DNA of 8,365 nucleotides from positions 1-8,365 of the forward strand of contig JARJMV020000258.1 in the NCBI GenBank assembly GCA_029335935.2. Direction: 5' to 3'. Below the pieces are notes generated by a model that saw nothing but the letters and a program-made list of their open reading frames with translations, was not told where the DNA came from and searched no databases. Shown here in pieces: positions 1-6,650 of the stretch. Numbering within the stretch: position 1 is the first letter of the stretch; every line of letters starts with the position of its first letter. The stretch comes from a bacterium. GTDB taxonomy: Bacteria; Armatimonadota; Fimbriimonadia; Fimbriimonadales; GBS-DC. Made by a program: the position numbers and the translations under genes.

Positions 1-123
1 CACCCGCCGCTTCAGACCGCCTGGGTTATTCCATAGATAAGGGAGTCATTGGAGCTGCTACTCCGACTTGCGACGCATACTCTGAGCTGCAGGCGAGGAA
101 TCTCAATAGAGACTCTTTTGCAG

Positions 124-152
124 ATTCTAAGTTATCCTCTGCAGAGAGGCAA
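124..152 (-). promoter_or_regulatory. Possible sigma-70-type promoter reading leftward out of the window
   Basis: Read on the minus strand, TTGCCT (152-147) is followed after exactly 17 nt by TAGAAT (129-124), matching 4/6 and 5/6 of the sigma-70 consensus. The spacer contains the perfect 10-bp palindrome CTCTGCAGAG (137-146), which could be an operator. It would drive a divergent gene to the left of the window. The surrounding 1-180 is less GC-rich than the genes and I see no convincing gene in it, nor a convincing rightward promoter for the operon starting at 181. This is a pattern match only, and chance matches of this quality occur. Confidence 0.25.
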
Positions 153-180
153 CGGCGCAGCTGTCAGGTAAACTTAGGGT

Positions 181-1050
181 ATGGCGCGCGACCCGAAACC
201 ACTCAAAGCGAAGCTGGATGCACTGTGTGAACGCCATCGCGGCGTGATGGGCTACAGCCTGTATCACACCAAGCACAACCATCGTATCCACTATCGCGGC
301 GACGAGATTTTTCCGACCGCCAGCACCATCAAGGTCGCTGTGATGAGCAAAGCGATGGAGGAGATCGACGCAGGACGCCTGAGCTACAGCGAGAAGCTGC
401 CCATCACCCCTGAGGATATCCGCGAAGGCTCTGGACTGTTGCAGTTCTACAAGGAGAACCAGTCAGTAGAGGTGAAGCTGCTGCTGCACCTGATGATTAC
501 CGTCAGCGACAACACGGCGACGATTATGTTGGCGCGTCGGCTGGGCACGGTGGAGGTGAACCGCCACTTGGAGCGGCTGGGCTTTCGCAATACCAAGTTG
601 CTCGCGCTCCATCCGCCCGACGACGCCGAGCTCAAGGCGCTGCGCGACAAGTGGGGCATGGGCATGTGCACCCCGAACGAGATGGTCGGATTGTTGGACG
701 CGATACGCGCCTACAAAGCCGCCTCGCCCGCCGCGTGCGAGCGGATGCTGCGTATTATGAGCCATCAGTACTACGACGACCTGATTGGCGCGTCTGTGCC
801 CCCGTGGGTGACGGCGTGCCTGAAGTCAGGGGCAATCAACCGTTCGCGCTCGGATGTAGGGATTGTGTTTGCGCCGTCGGGGGCGTACCTGCTGGCGCTG
901 TTCACGAAAGAGAACGAGGACACGCGCTGGACGCCCGAGAACGAGGCGGAGAACGCTATCCGTGAAGCGGCGCAGATCGTGTGGCGGTTCTATCATCCGC
1001 GCGACCCATGGCGTCCGCCCCGAAATGCGGAGCGGTTCGCGGCAATCTGA
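181..1050 (+). CDS. Serine hydrolase of the class A beta-lactamase fold (probably not a true beta-lactamase)
   Basis: The 289-residue protein carries the active-site motifs of the beta-lactamase/penicillin-binding-protein superfamily: SxxK as S48-T-I-K51 after FPTA, SDN at 109-111, and the KTG-type triad as K215-S-G217. GSGLLQ (83-88) and TPNEM (164-168) sit where the class A fold has its conserved GSG and TP-M elements. The omega-loop ExxLN carrying the deacylating glutamate (Ambler Glu166) is not recognisable between 137 and 163. This suggests an esterase-, amidase- or peptidase-like serine hydrolase, or a penicillin-binding fold that deacylates poorly. There is no N-terminal hydrophobic segment, and an in-frame TAG at 175-177 blocks any upstream extension, so the protein looks cytoplasmic, which is odd for this family. 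The ATG at 181 has only a weak AGG just upstream. First gene of the probable five-gene operon, 15 nt before lepB. The fold is secure; the substrate is unknown. Confidence 0.87.
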   Translation: MARDPKPLKAKLDALCERHRGVMGYSLYHTKHNHRIHYRGDEIFPTASTIKVAVMSKAMEEIDAGRLSYSEKLPITPEDIREGSGLLQFYKENQSVEVKLLLHLMITVSDNTATIMLARRLGTVEVNRHLERLGFRNTKLLALHPPDDAELKALRDKWGMGMCTPNEMVGLLDAIRAYKAASPAACERMLRIMSHQYYDDLIGASVPPWVTACLKSGAINRSRSDVGIVFAPSGAYLLALFTKENEDTRWTPENEAENAIREAAQIVWRFYHPRDPWRPPRNAERFAAI

Positions 1051-1055
1051 GGAGG
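1049..1055 (+). promoter_or_regulatory. Ribosome binding site of lepB overlapping the preceding stop codon
   Basis: The stop codon of the serine hydrolase (TGA, 1048-1050) runs straight into a Shine-Dalgarno sequence, reading TGAGGAGG, with 10 nt between GGAGG and the lepB ATG at 1066. This fixes the lepB start and suggests translational coupling of the two genes. Confidence 0.7.
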
Positions 1056-1065
1056 TTCACCCGCG

Positions 1066-1527
1066 ATGCAAGCAACGGATACTCTGGAACGACGCCGCGC
1101 CCTGCGCACCACTCGCTCCCTCATCTTGCTCACCATCTTCGGGCTGCTCGCGCTCTTTTTCGCGTTGAACTTCCGTATCGTGGTGGTGAATGGACCCTCG
1201 ATGGAGCCGACCTACAAAAGCGGCGATCGGCTGTTGATGACCACCGCCTACTGGCTGTTTGGCAACATCCAGCGCGGCGATGTGGTGGTGATTATCCGCC
1301 CCAACGGCGAGCTGTTAATCAAGCGCGTGGTCGCGTTTGGGGGCGAGCGCGTGCCCGAAAAGTATTGGACGCCGCTGGTGTATATGATGGGCGGGCAAGT
1401 GCCCGAAGGACATATCTTCGTGGTGGGCGATAACTTGGCGCGGTCGGAGGATAGCCGTCAGATAGGCGCGATTCCGCTGAGTTATGTGCAGGGCAAGATT
1501 GTCGGCGGTCAGGGGGAGCTGCCTTGA
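1066..1527 (+). CDS. lepB: Signal peptidase I
   Basis: Type I signal peptidase (peptidase family S26), a membrane-anchored enzyme that cuts signal peptides from exported proteins on the outer face of the cytoplasmic membrane. A basic N-terminus (residues 9-17) precedes one transmembrane helix (about 18-40). The family boxes follow in order: GPSMEPT with catalytic Ser45, GDRLL (53-57), RGDVVVI (70-76), KRVVAFGGE with catalytic Lys86 (86-94), and GDNLARSEDSR (121-131). At 153 residues it is near the compact, Gram-positive-like end of the family, with a single anchor and no large inserted beta domain. The ATG at 1066 is supported by a strong GGAGG. The gene lies in a block with envelope genes, and its TGA overlaps the next gene's ATG by one base (TGATG). 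Confidence 0.95.
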   Translation: MQATDTLERRRALRTTRSLILLTIFGLLALFFALNFRIVVVNGPSMEPTYKSGDRLLMTTAYWLFGNIQRGDVVVIIRPNGELLIKRVVAFGGERVPEKYWTPLVYMMGGQVPEGHIFVVGDNLARSEDSRQIGAIPLSYVQGKIVGGQGELP

Positions 1528-2033
1528 TGGACTGGGATGCGTTGGAGGCGGTGTGGGCGGGTCGGCGGATGCAGTTCGTTCCGACAGGGCATGCGCGTGC
1601 GCTGCCGCCGCCGCGCTATGTGGTCGTGCTGATTAGCGACGGCGCAGGACGCTATCTGCTGGCGAACATTCGCGAGCGGGGCTACTGCGCGCCGAGCGGA
1701 CGCATCGAGGCGGACGAGACGCCTGAAGCCGCCGCCCGACGCGAGGCGTATGAGGAATCGGGCGCGGTGGTCGAATCGCTGCACCTGCTGGGCGACTATA
1801 TGCTGACGCCGTGCAGCGCACAGGAGCCGTCGCCCTGCCGTGCGCCCGTGTTCCTGACACGCGCCGAACGGCTCGACGCGCTCGATGCCCACTTCGAATC
1901 GCAGGGCGTGCGCTGGGCGTCGCTGGCGGAGCTGCCACAAATCTATTACGACTGGTCGCCCCTGATAGAGGCGGTATTTTACTATGCAGAGGAACGGCGC
2001 AAGTCGCTCTGGAAACGGCAAGGCGAAGGTTAA
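1527..2033 (+). CDS. Nudix hydrolase
   Basis: The protein has a complete Nudix box GX5EX7REUXEEXGU at residues 58-80 (G58, E64, R72-E73, E76-E77, G79), the Mg2+-binding loop-helix-loop that hydrolyses nucleoside diphosphates linked to another group. The fold continues with strands around 31-47 and 103-110 and a typical C-terminal WASLAELP-type segment. The substrate cannot be read from sequence: 8-oxo-dGTP-type housecleaning, ADP-sugar or RNA-cap-like pyrophosphohydrolysis are all possible. I chose the ATG at 1527, which overlaps the lepB stop as TGATG and has AGGGGGAG (1511-1518) at good spacing; a TTG one codon upstream is less likely. The 3' end overlaps the next gene by 50 nt. Length (168 residues) is normal for a single-domain Nudix enzyme. 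Confidence 0.92.
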   Translation: MDWDALEAVWAGRRMQFVPTGHARALPPPRYVVVLISDGAGRYLLANIRERGYCAPSGRIEADETPEAAARREAYEESGAVVESLHLLGDYMLTPCSAQEPSPCRAPVFLTRAERLDALDAHFESQGVRWASLAELPQIYYDWSPLIEAVFYYAEERRKSLWKRQGEG

Positions 2034-4179
2034 GCCGCGCGCGCCGCAGTGGGCGTCGTGGGCGACGGGGCTAACAAGTGTGGGCGTCGCGCTCGCGCCG
2101 TGGCTATCGGGCAGTGTGTCTATCGGCGCACGCCCCGTCGCGCCCACCGACACGCTCGGCGCGCTCCTCTGGAGCGCGGATATGCCCCTGATGGGGGCGT
2201 TCTTAGTTAGCCTGCTGGTGTTTGCGGGATTCCTCATCGCCGCGTGGAACGCCGAGATGTGGCGATTGCCCGTGGGGCGGTTCCTGCTGCCCTTCGCGGC
2301 GCTTGTGTTGTGGCTGGGGCTGTCTACAGTGGTGATGCAATCGGGCTGGTCAGGGCTGCTGCGCACGGTACAGTGGCTGTCGGGGCTGATGGCTGTGTTG
2401 TCTCTGACGGCGACGGCGCGGCGCGGGGCAGCCGCATGGCTGGCGACGACTCCTATTATTATCAGCGCGAGCTTGTTGGGATTGCGCGGCTGCGCTGAGT
2501 ATCTGATTAACGCGCTGGGCGGCGTCCCGAACTGGCGTGTGTTCGCGAGTTTTTTCAACCCGAACCTGCTGGCGGGCTATTTTGTGATGAGCGCGCCGCT
2601 CACGCTGGGGCTGCTGCTGATGGCGGGGCGCGAGTTGCCCGATGCGCGTCGTCGGGTCTACACCGCGCTGATAACAGTCGGCTTGTGGCTGCAGCTCAGC
2701 GCGCTGGCGTTGACCGCTTCGAGGCTGGGGATGCTCTCGATGGCGGGCGCGGCGGCGGCGTTTATGGCGTGGGCGGGCGCGTGGAAACTGCTCTCACGCG
2801 AGTTTCTGATGCGCATCGGGCTGGTAGGCGTGCTGCTTGTCGGCGTGTTCTGGCTCAGCACACCCGCCACACAGCGGCTGACCCCGCAAGCGGCGGCGCA
2901 AGATGTGCATTCGGGCGCGTTCCGCGTGGAGACTTGGAAGGGGGCTGCGCGCGCCGCGCTGGCGCACCCCCTCATGGGCGTGGGCACAGGCGCGTTCGAG
3001 TGGCAATACCCGCGCTACGCGCAGGTGGGCTATACGCGCGCGGCGCATAACACCTACTTGGAACTCGCCGCCGAGTCGGGGCTGCCCGCGCTGCTGCTGC
3101 TTGGGGCGATGGGCGTCGGCTGGCTCATGCGCGCGGCGCAGCGCGAGCTGCCTCCCGACCCGGCTCGCCCCGCCCCACGAGTGGCGGATTGGCGTCCGAT
3201 GCGCGTCGGCATACTGGCGGCGGTCGTCGGCGCTGCGCTCCACAACGCGGTCGACTCCGACCTGCAAGCGTTCGCGAATCTCATCACGCTCTGCGCCCTG
3301 TTGGGGCTGGGAATAGCGCTGGCGCCCGACGGCGTGTTCACGATACCCATACGCGCGATTGAGCGGCGCGGCACCGCACTGGTCATCACGCTCACGCTCA
3401 CCACTGCGCTCGCCAGCTTCGGGTTGGGCGAGTGGTACGCTCATCAGGGACGCTACGAGATGCTGGTCTCGCACGCGCCGCAAGCCGCCGAGCTCTACAG
3501 TCTGGCCCGACGCTTCGACGCGAGCAACCCCGACTACCTGATGGACTCGGGCGAGCTCTACTATGCTCTGGGCAGGCGCGAGACCGCGCTGGAGCTGATG
3601 CAACGCTCCGTTCGGCTCAAGCCGTCGCCGCGCAACCTCTACCGACTGGGGCTGTACTACGAACGCGAGAACGACCTCAGCAAGGCGCGCGAGCATTACC
3701 AAGCCGCGTTGGAACGCGACCCGCACAGCCTGCCTGCCCTGCTCAAGCTCGCACGCCTCGCCCAGCCCGACGAGTCGCAGCCGCGCCTGACCGACGCGGC
3801 GAGGCGGTTCTACGAGCGCATGATTGAAATCCAGAACAGCCCCTACGGGCGCGTCCGCGCGATACCTGAGATGGTGGAGACGGCGTATGGGTTCGCGCAT
3901 CTGGCGTTGGCGCGCGACTATCGGGCACAGGGCGAGCGCATGCGTGCACAAGGGCACTACGAGGCGGCGTTGCAGGTGTTCCGCAACTACCGCGAGGTCA
4001 CCTACCCGTTCAATCTCGCGGGGCGCGCACTGGGGCTGTATAACGCCGAACGCGAGCGGCAAATCCTGAGCGCGCACCTGCAAACGCTGAGCGACCTCGC
4101 CGCGCTGTATGAAGCGCAGGGGCGCGCCCAAGACGCCGTCGCGCTGCGCGAGGAGTATAGCCGCCTCAGCAGTGAGTGA
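1984..4179 (+). CDS. O-antigen ligase/polymerase family (Wzy_C) membrane protein with C-terminal TPR repeats
   Basis: A 731-residue protein with about a dozen hydrophobic segments between residues 26 and 481. Family landmarks are FFNPNLLAGY (190-199), TASRLGML (244-251), a long extracytoplasmic loop with R314 and HPLMGVGTGAFEW (328-340), AHNTYLELAAESGLP (354-368) containing H355, and ALHNAVDSD (418-426). These match the O-antigen ligase/Wzy/PglL superfamily, which transfers or polymerises lipid-linked glycans outside the cytoplasmic membrane. Tetratricopeptide-like helical pairs follow, clearest at 515-548 and 549-582 (34 residues each), with further ones to 728; they probably form a protein-binding surface. 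The product could be a surface polysaccharide ligase, a polymerase or a protein O-glycosyltransferase; sequence alone does not decide. The ATG at 1984 lies inside the Nudix gene (50-nt overlap) with GAGGCGG upstream; a GTG at 2080 is a less likely start. Confidence 0.85.
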   Translation: MQRNGASRSGNGKAKVKPRAPQWASWATGLTSVGVALAPWLSGSVSIGARPVAPTDTLGALLWSADMPLMGAFLVSLLVFAGFLIAAWNAEMWRLPVGRFLLPFAALVLWLGLSTVVMQSGWSGLLRTVQWLSGLMAVLSLTATARRGAAAWLATTPIIISASLLGLRGCAEYLINALGGVPNWRVFASFFNPNLLAGYFVMSAPLTLGLLLMAGRELPDARRRVYTALITVGLWLQLSALALTASRLGMLSMAGAAAAFMAWAGAWKLLSREFLMRIGLVGVLLVGVFWLSTPATQRLTPQAAAQDVHSGAFRVETWKGAARAALAHPLMGVGTGAFEWQYPRYAQVGYTRAAHNTYLELAAESGLPALLLLGAMGVGWLMRAAQRELPPDPARPAPRVADWRPMRVGILAAVVGAALHNAVDSDLQAFANLITLCALLGLGIALAPDGVFTIPIRAIERRGTALVITLTLTTALASFGLGEWYAHQGRYEMLVSHAPQAAELYSLARRFDASNPDYLMDSGELYYALGRRETALELMQRSVRLKPSPRNLYRLGLYYERENDLSKAREHYQAALERDPHSLPALLKLARLAQPDESQPRLTDAARRFYERMIEIQNSPYGRVRAIPEMVETAYGFAHLALARDYRAQGERMRAQGHYEAALQVFRNYREVTYPFNLAGRALGLYNAERERQILSAHLQTLSDLAALYEAQGRAQDAVALREEYSRLSSE

Positions 4180-4182
4180 GCG

Positions 4183-4947
4183 ATGCTGCTGCCTACCGAC
4201 TACCTAAGCGTTGCGCGGGCGCACGCAGGCGCAGTGTTTATTCCGCTGGAGGAACTGCCCCATCGCACGCACGAGTTGCCGCCACCCCACTGCACGATTC
4301 GGCTGATTCGCGACTCGTTGGACGCCTACGCCGCGCTGGGCTGGCTCCACGCGCGTGGGCGACAAGCGCAACTCGCCGAACCGCCCCCGAACGCCGATGA
4401 GAACGCGCGATACCGCCTATGGCGACCGAACGAATGGCTGGAATCGGTTGCGCCGCGCCTACACCCCGATTCCGAACGGCGCGCGCTGGACTTAGGCTGC
4501 GGCGGCGGACGCGAGGCGGTCTACCTCGCCGATTTGGGCTGGCGCGTCCGCGCGGTCGACCGGCTGCCTGAAGCGATGGAGCGCGGGCGCGACCTGCAGA
4601 CGCGCTACGCGCCCGATAGCGCCCCGATTATGTGGCTCTGCACCGACTTGGAGAAGTCCCCGTGGCAACCGTCGGAGCGATACGAGTTGATAACGCTGTT
4701 CTATTTCTACTCGCGCGGGTTGATTGCTCGCGCGTGCGAGTGGCTCGTGTCGGGCGGCGCGCTACTGGTGGAGGCGTTCACAGTGGAGCATCGCGCGCGG
4801 TATGGCAAGCCTGCGTCCGATGTGCGCGTCGTGCGCCCGAAAGAGCTGCCCTCGCTGCTGCCCCCGTGGATGCGCCCTATACACTACTCGGAGGCGTGGC
4901 GTGCGAACGGACGGCACACCGCGCGCCTGTGGGCGGAGCGGCGATAA
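4183..4947 (+). CDS. Class I SAM-dependent methyltransferase with a degenerate rhodanese-like N-terminus
   Basis: Residues about 97-200 form a Rossmann-type methyltransferase domain: motif I ALDLGCGGGRE (101-111) binds S-adenosylmethionine, D126 at the end of strand 2 would contact the ribose, and D155 lies in the next strand. The C-terminal stretch FTVEHRARYGKP (199-210) followed by RPKELPSLL resembles TehB-like small-molecule methyltransferases. Residues about 1-65 resemble a rhodanese domain (GAVFIPLEELPHR, then a strand and helix ending LGWLHARG), but no cysteine sits at the expected active-site position, so sulfurtransferase activity is unlikely; this assignment is inference. The ATG at 4183 lies 3 nt after the preceding stop, with only a GAG-type ribosome binding site, suggesting coupled translation. 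The substrate is unknown. Last gene of the rightward block, converging on flgE. Confidence 0.83.
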   Translation: MLLPTDYLSVARAHAGAVFIPLEELPHRTHELPPPHCTIRLIRDSLDAYAALGWLHARGRQAQLAEPPPNADENARYRLWRPNEWLESVAPRLHPDSERRALDLGCGGGREAVYLADLGWRVRAVDRLPEAMERGRDLQTRYAPDSAPIMWLCTDLEKSPWQPSERYELITLFYFYSRGLIARACEWLVSGGALLVEAFTVEHRARYGKPASDVRVVRPKELPSLLPPWMRPIHYSEAWRANGRHTARLWAERR

Positions 4948-4959
4948 CGCGCCGCTCCG
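4934..4959. terminator. Inverted repeat between convergent operons, possible bidirectional terminator
   Basis: CGGAGCGGC (4934-4942) and GCCGCTCCG (4951-4959) form a perfect 9-bp, GC-rich stem with an 8-nt loop. The TAA stop of the methyltransferase (4945-4947) lies in the loop, and the flgE stop is 7 nt beyond the right arm. The position between two convergent transcripts fits a shared terminator or 3'-end stabiliser. Neither side has a T-tract, so it is not a classic intrinsic terminator; it may work with Rho or merely protect transcript ends. Confidence 0.5.
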
Positions 4960-4965
4960 TCAGTA

Positions 4966-6240
4966 CTACCGCTTCATGTTCACCACATCGGCGAGCATCT
5001 CGTCCACGACCGATACGATGCGCGTGTTCGCTTGGAAGCCGCGCTGCGTCACTATCATATCGGCGAACTCGCCGCCCAAGTCCACATTCGATTGCTCCAA
5101 GTAGCCTGAGTTGATTTCGCCCAAGCCGCCGGTGGTGGGCGCGCCGACTTGGGGCAGCCCGGAGTTGTCGGTCATGCGCCACATGTTGTTGCCCAGTCGG
5201 AACAGCCCCGCAGGGTTAGAGAAGAGGCTAAGCGCAATCCGCCCCATCGGACGCGAGAGACCGTTGGAGAACACGCCCTGAATCGTGCCGTCGACGCCAA
5301 TCGTGAACTCCTGCAGCGTGCCAGGGGGGAAGCCGTCTTGATACACGGGCTGCACGATGGACTCCGCCGCCAGCGAGGTGATTTGGCTCAGGTCTAAGTT
5401 CACTGTGAACGGTTGCGCGCCGTTGGTGGGTGTGATGGTGATCTGTTGCGTAGTGGAGCCGACGAGTTCGCCCTGACTGTTGAAGTAGAGGCGCGTGTTG
5501 CCGCCCGTGCTGAAGTCGCCGACGGGCAGGCTACCCTCCACCGCCGACCACTCCCAAGAGCTCACAGCGCCTGGGGGAGGCGTGCCGGCGGCGGGCATCT
5601 GGCGATTGGTGAAGGTGATGGTAATGTCGTGCGAGCCGCCAAGCGCGTCGTACACGCGCACGGTCGCCGCGTAGGTTTGCGACGGCAGCGCGTTCGCGTT
5701 CAGGTTGCCCGTGTAGCGCACCACGGTCGTCTGGCTGACCGCCGCCTGCGAGCCGACAGGGAACTGCAACACCGATTGCGCGTTGATAGGCAAGTTGGTA
5801 TCAATCAGCCCGCCCGGATCTGCCATCCAGCCCAGCACTTTCCAGCCAGTGCCGCGATGCACCAGAAAGCCCGACGAGTCGAGACCGAACGCGCCGTCGC
5901 GCGAGTAGTGGATGTCGCGCCCGTTCGTGAGCATGAAGTAGCCGTTGCCCTGAATGGCGAGGTCGGTGTTGCGCCCAGTCATCTCCAGCGCGCCCTGCAG
6001 TGTATGCACATCGATCGCGCCGACCTTGACGCCCAACCCCACTTGAATGGGGTTCACCCCGCCCAGCACCTCGCTGGGTCGGCTCGCTGCGCGAAAGGTC
6101 TGCGCCATCAAGTCCTGAAAATGCACGCGACTGCTCTTGAACCCTGTCGTGTTGATGTTCGCGATATTGTTGCCAATCACATTCATCTTGGTCTGGTGCG
6201 CCTTCAAACTGGCGACTCCCGAAAGCATCGCTTGCCACAT
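4966..6240 (-). CDS. flgE: Flagellar hook protein FlgE
   Basis: FlgE polymerises into the hook, the flexible joint between the flagellar basal body and the filament. The 424-residue length is close to the roughly 400 residues of enterobacterial FlgE. The N-terminal rod/hook signature contains NVIGNNIANINTTGFK (20-35). LAIQGNGYFML (94-104) and YSRDGAFGLDSSGFLV (112-127) belong to the core D1 region. A variable middle follows, with the FlgE-type D2 region about 165-300, then FTIGVDGTIQGVFSNG (312-327). The C-terminal helix motif runs about 379-420 and includes VTQRGFQANTRIV (397-409). Both terminal coiled-coil segments are intact, so it looks functional, and the D2 region favours FlgE over FlgF/FlgG. 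The translated protein contains no cysteine. The ATG has a very strong ribosome binding site. Third gene of fliK-flgD-flgE, 14 nt after flgD. Confidence 0.95.
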   Translation of the reverse strand: MWQAMLSGVASLKAHQTKMNVIGNNIANINTTGFKSSRVHFQDLMAQTFRAASRPSEVLGGVNPIQVGLGVKVGAIDVHTLQGALEMTGRNTDLAIQGNGYFMLTNGRDIHYSRDGAFGLDSSGFLVHRGTGWKVLGWMADPGGLIDTNLPINAQSVLQFPVGSQAAVSQTTVVRYTGNLNANALPSQTYAATVRVYDALGGSHDITITFTNRQMPAAGTPPPGAVSSWEWSAVEGSLPVGDFSTGGNTRLYFNSQGELVGSTTQQITITPTNGAQPFTVNLDLSQITSLAAESIVQPVYQDGFPPGTLQEFTIGVDGTIQGVFSNGLSRPMGRIALSLFSNPAGLFRLGNNMWRMTDNSGLPQVGAPTTGGLGEINSGYLEQSNVDLGGEFADMIVTQRGFQANTRIVSVVDEMLADVVNMKR

Positions 6241-6246
6241 AGATAC

Positions 6247-6257
6247 TCACCTCCTCA
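6247..6257 (-). promoter_or_regulatory. Very strong ribosome binding site of flgE overlapping the flgD stop
   Basis: On the minus strand the flgD stop TGA (6257-6255) continues as TGAGGAGGTGA, a near-complete complement of the 16S rRNA 3' end, with 9 nt between GGAGG and the flgE ATG. This fixes the flgE start. It fits the need for many hook subunits compared with few cap (FlgD) and ruler (FliK) molecules from the same transcript. Confidence 0.75.
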
Positions 6258-6626
6258 ACGAATGGCGCGTACCGATTCCATCGGTATCTGCTCGCCGTTA
6301 ACGGTTAGAAACGCTCGTCCTGCGCTCATCTGCACCGACTCTACCTTGCCTGCGATTTGCACCCCGCTGGGCAAGGTGGCTTCCACCTCGCGTCCGATGA
6401 GTCCTGCCGCTTGGAAGGTGCTGAACATCGCGCCCAACCGCTCCATCTGTTGCGCGGTGTTGAGCTGCGCCATCTGCGCCAGAAAGTCGCGGTCTTTGAT
6501 GGGATCCATCGGGTTCTGCGAGGTCAGTTCCACGATAAGCAACCGCAGAAACTGGTAGGTGTCCATCGTGGTACGCGAGTGGCTGAATGGGGCGTTTGCG
6601 CCCTGTTGTATCGCTCCTATGGTCAT
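6255..6626 (-). CDS. flgD: Flagellar hook capping protein FlgD (short form)
   Basis: FlgD sits at the growing tip of the hook as a scaffold for FlgE addition and leaves when the hook is complete. The conserved N-terminal region runs about 20-65, with FLRLLIVELTSQNPMDPIKD (26-45) and LAQMAQLNTAQQMERL (49-64), the family's signature. A small beta-rich part (about 74-123, beginning AGLIGREVEATLPSG) matches the Tudor-like segment of FlgD. The protein ends there at 123 residues, whereas enterobacterial FlgD is about 230 and carries an Ig-like domain. Shorter FlgD proteins occur in Bacillus-like bacteria, so this is probably a natural short form rather than a broken gene. The ATG is supported by GGAGG (6638-6634) at 7 nt spacing. 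It lies 24 nt after fliK and 14 nt before flgE. Confidence 0.92.
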   Translation of the reverse strand: MTIGAIQQGANAPFSHSRTTMDTYQFLRLLIVELTSQNPMDPIKDRDFLAQMAQLNTAQQMERLGAMFSTFQAAGLIGREVEATLPSGVQIAGKVESVQMSAGRAFLTVNGEQIPMESVRAIR

Positions 6627-6650
6627 CGAACAACCTCCGTCTGACAGTGT

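Noticed and set aside
3..227. Open reading stretch in frame 3 across the 5' region, encoding Ser- and Arg-rich sequence
   Set aside because: It runs on into the hydrolase gene in the wrong frame, its codon use lacks the GC-rich third positions of the real genes, and I recognise no motif. Treated as chance openness.
1509..2558. Long minus-strand ORF (349 codons) opposite the Nudix and Wzy_C genes
   Set aside because: Its translation is low-complexity and Arg/Ala/His-rich, a typical shadow of GC-rich coding DNA on the other strand; both genes beneath it have clear family motifs.
2794..4131. 445-codon minus-strand ORF opposite the TPR region
   Set aside because: It is also a mirror of the GC-rich real gene, Arg/Gln-rich with no recognisable domain.
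5413..6558. 381-codon plus-strand ORF opposite flgE and flgD
   Set aside because: It lies antisense to two certain flagellar genes and has a His/Arg/Val-rich shadow composition.
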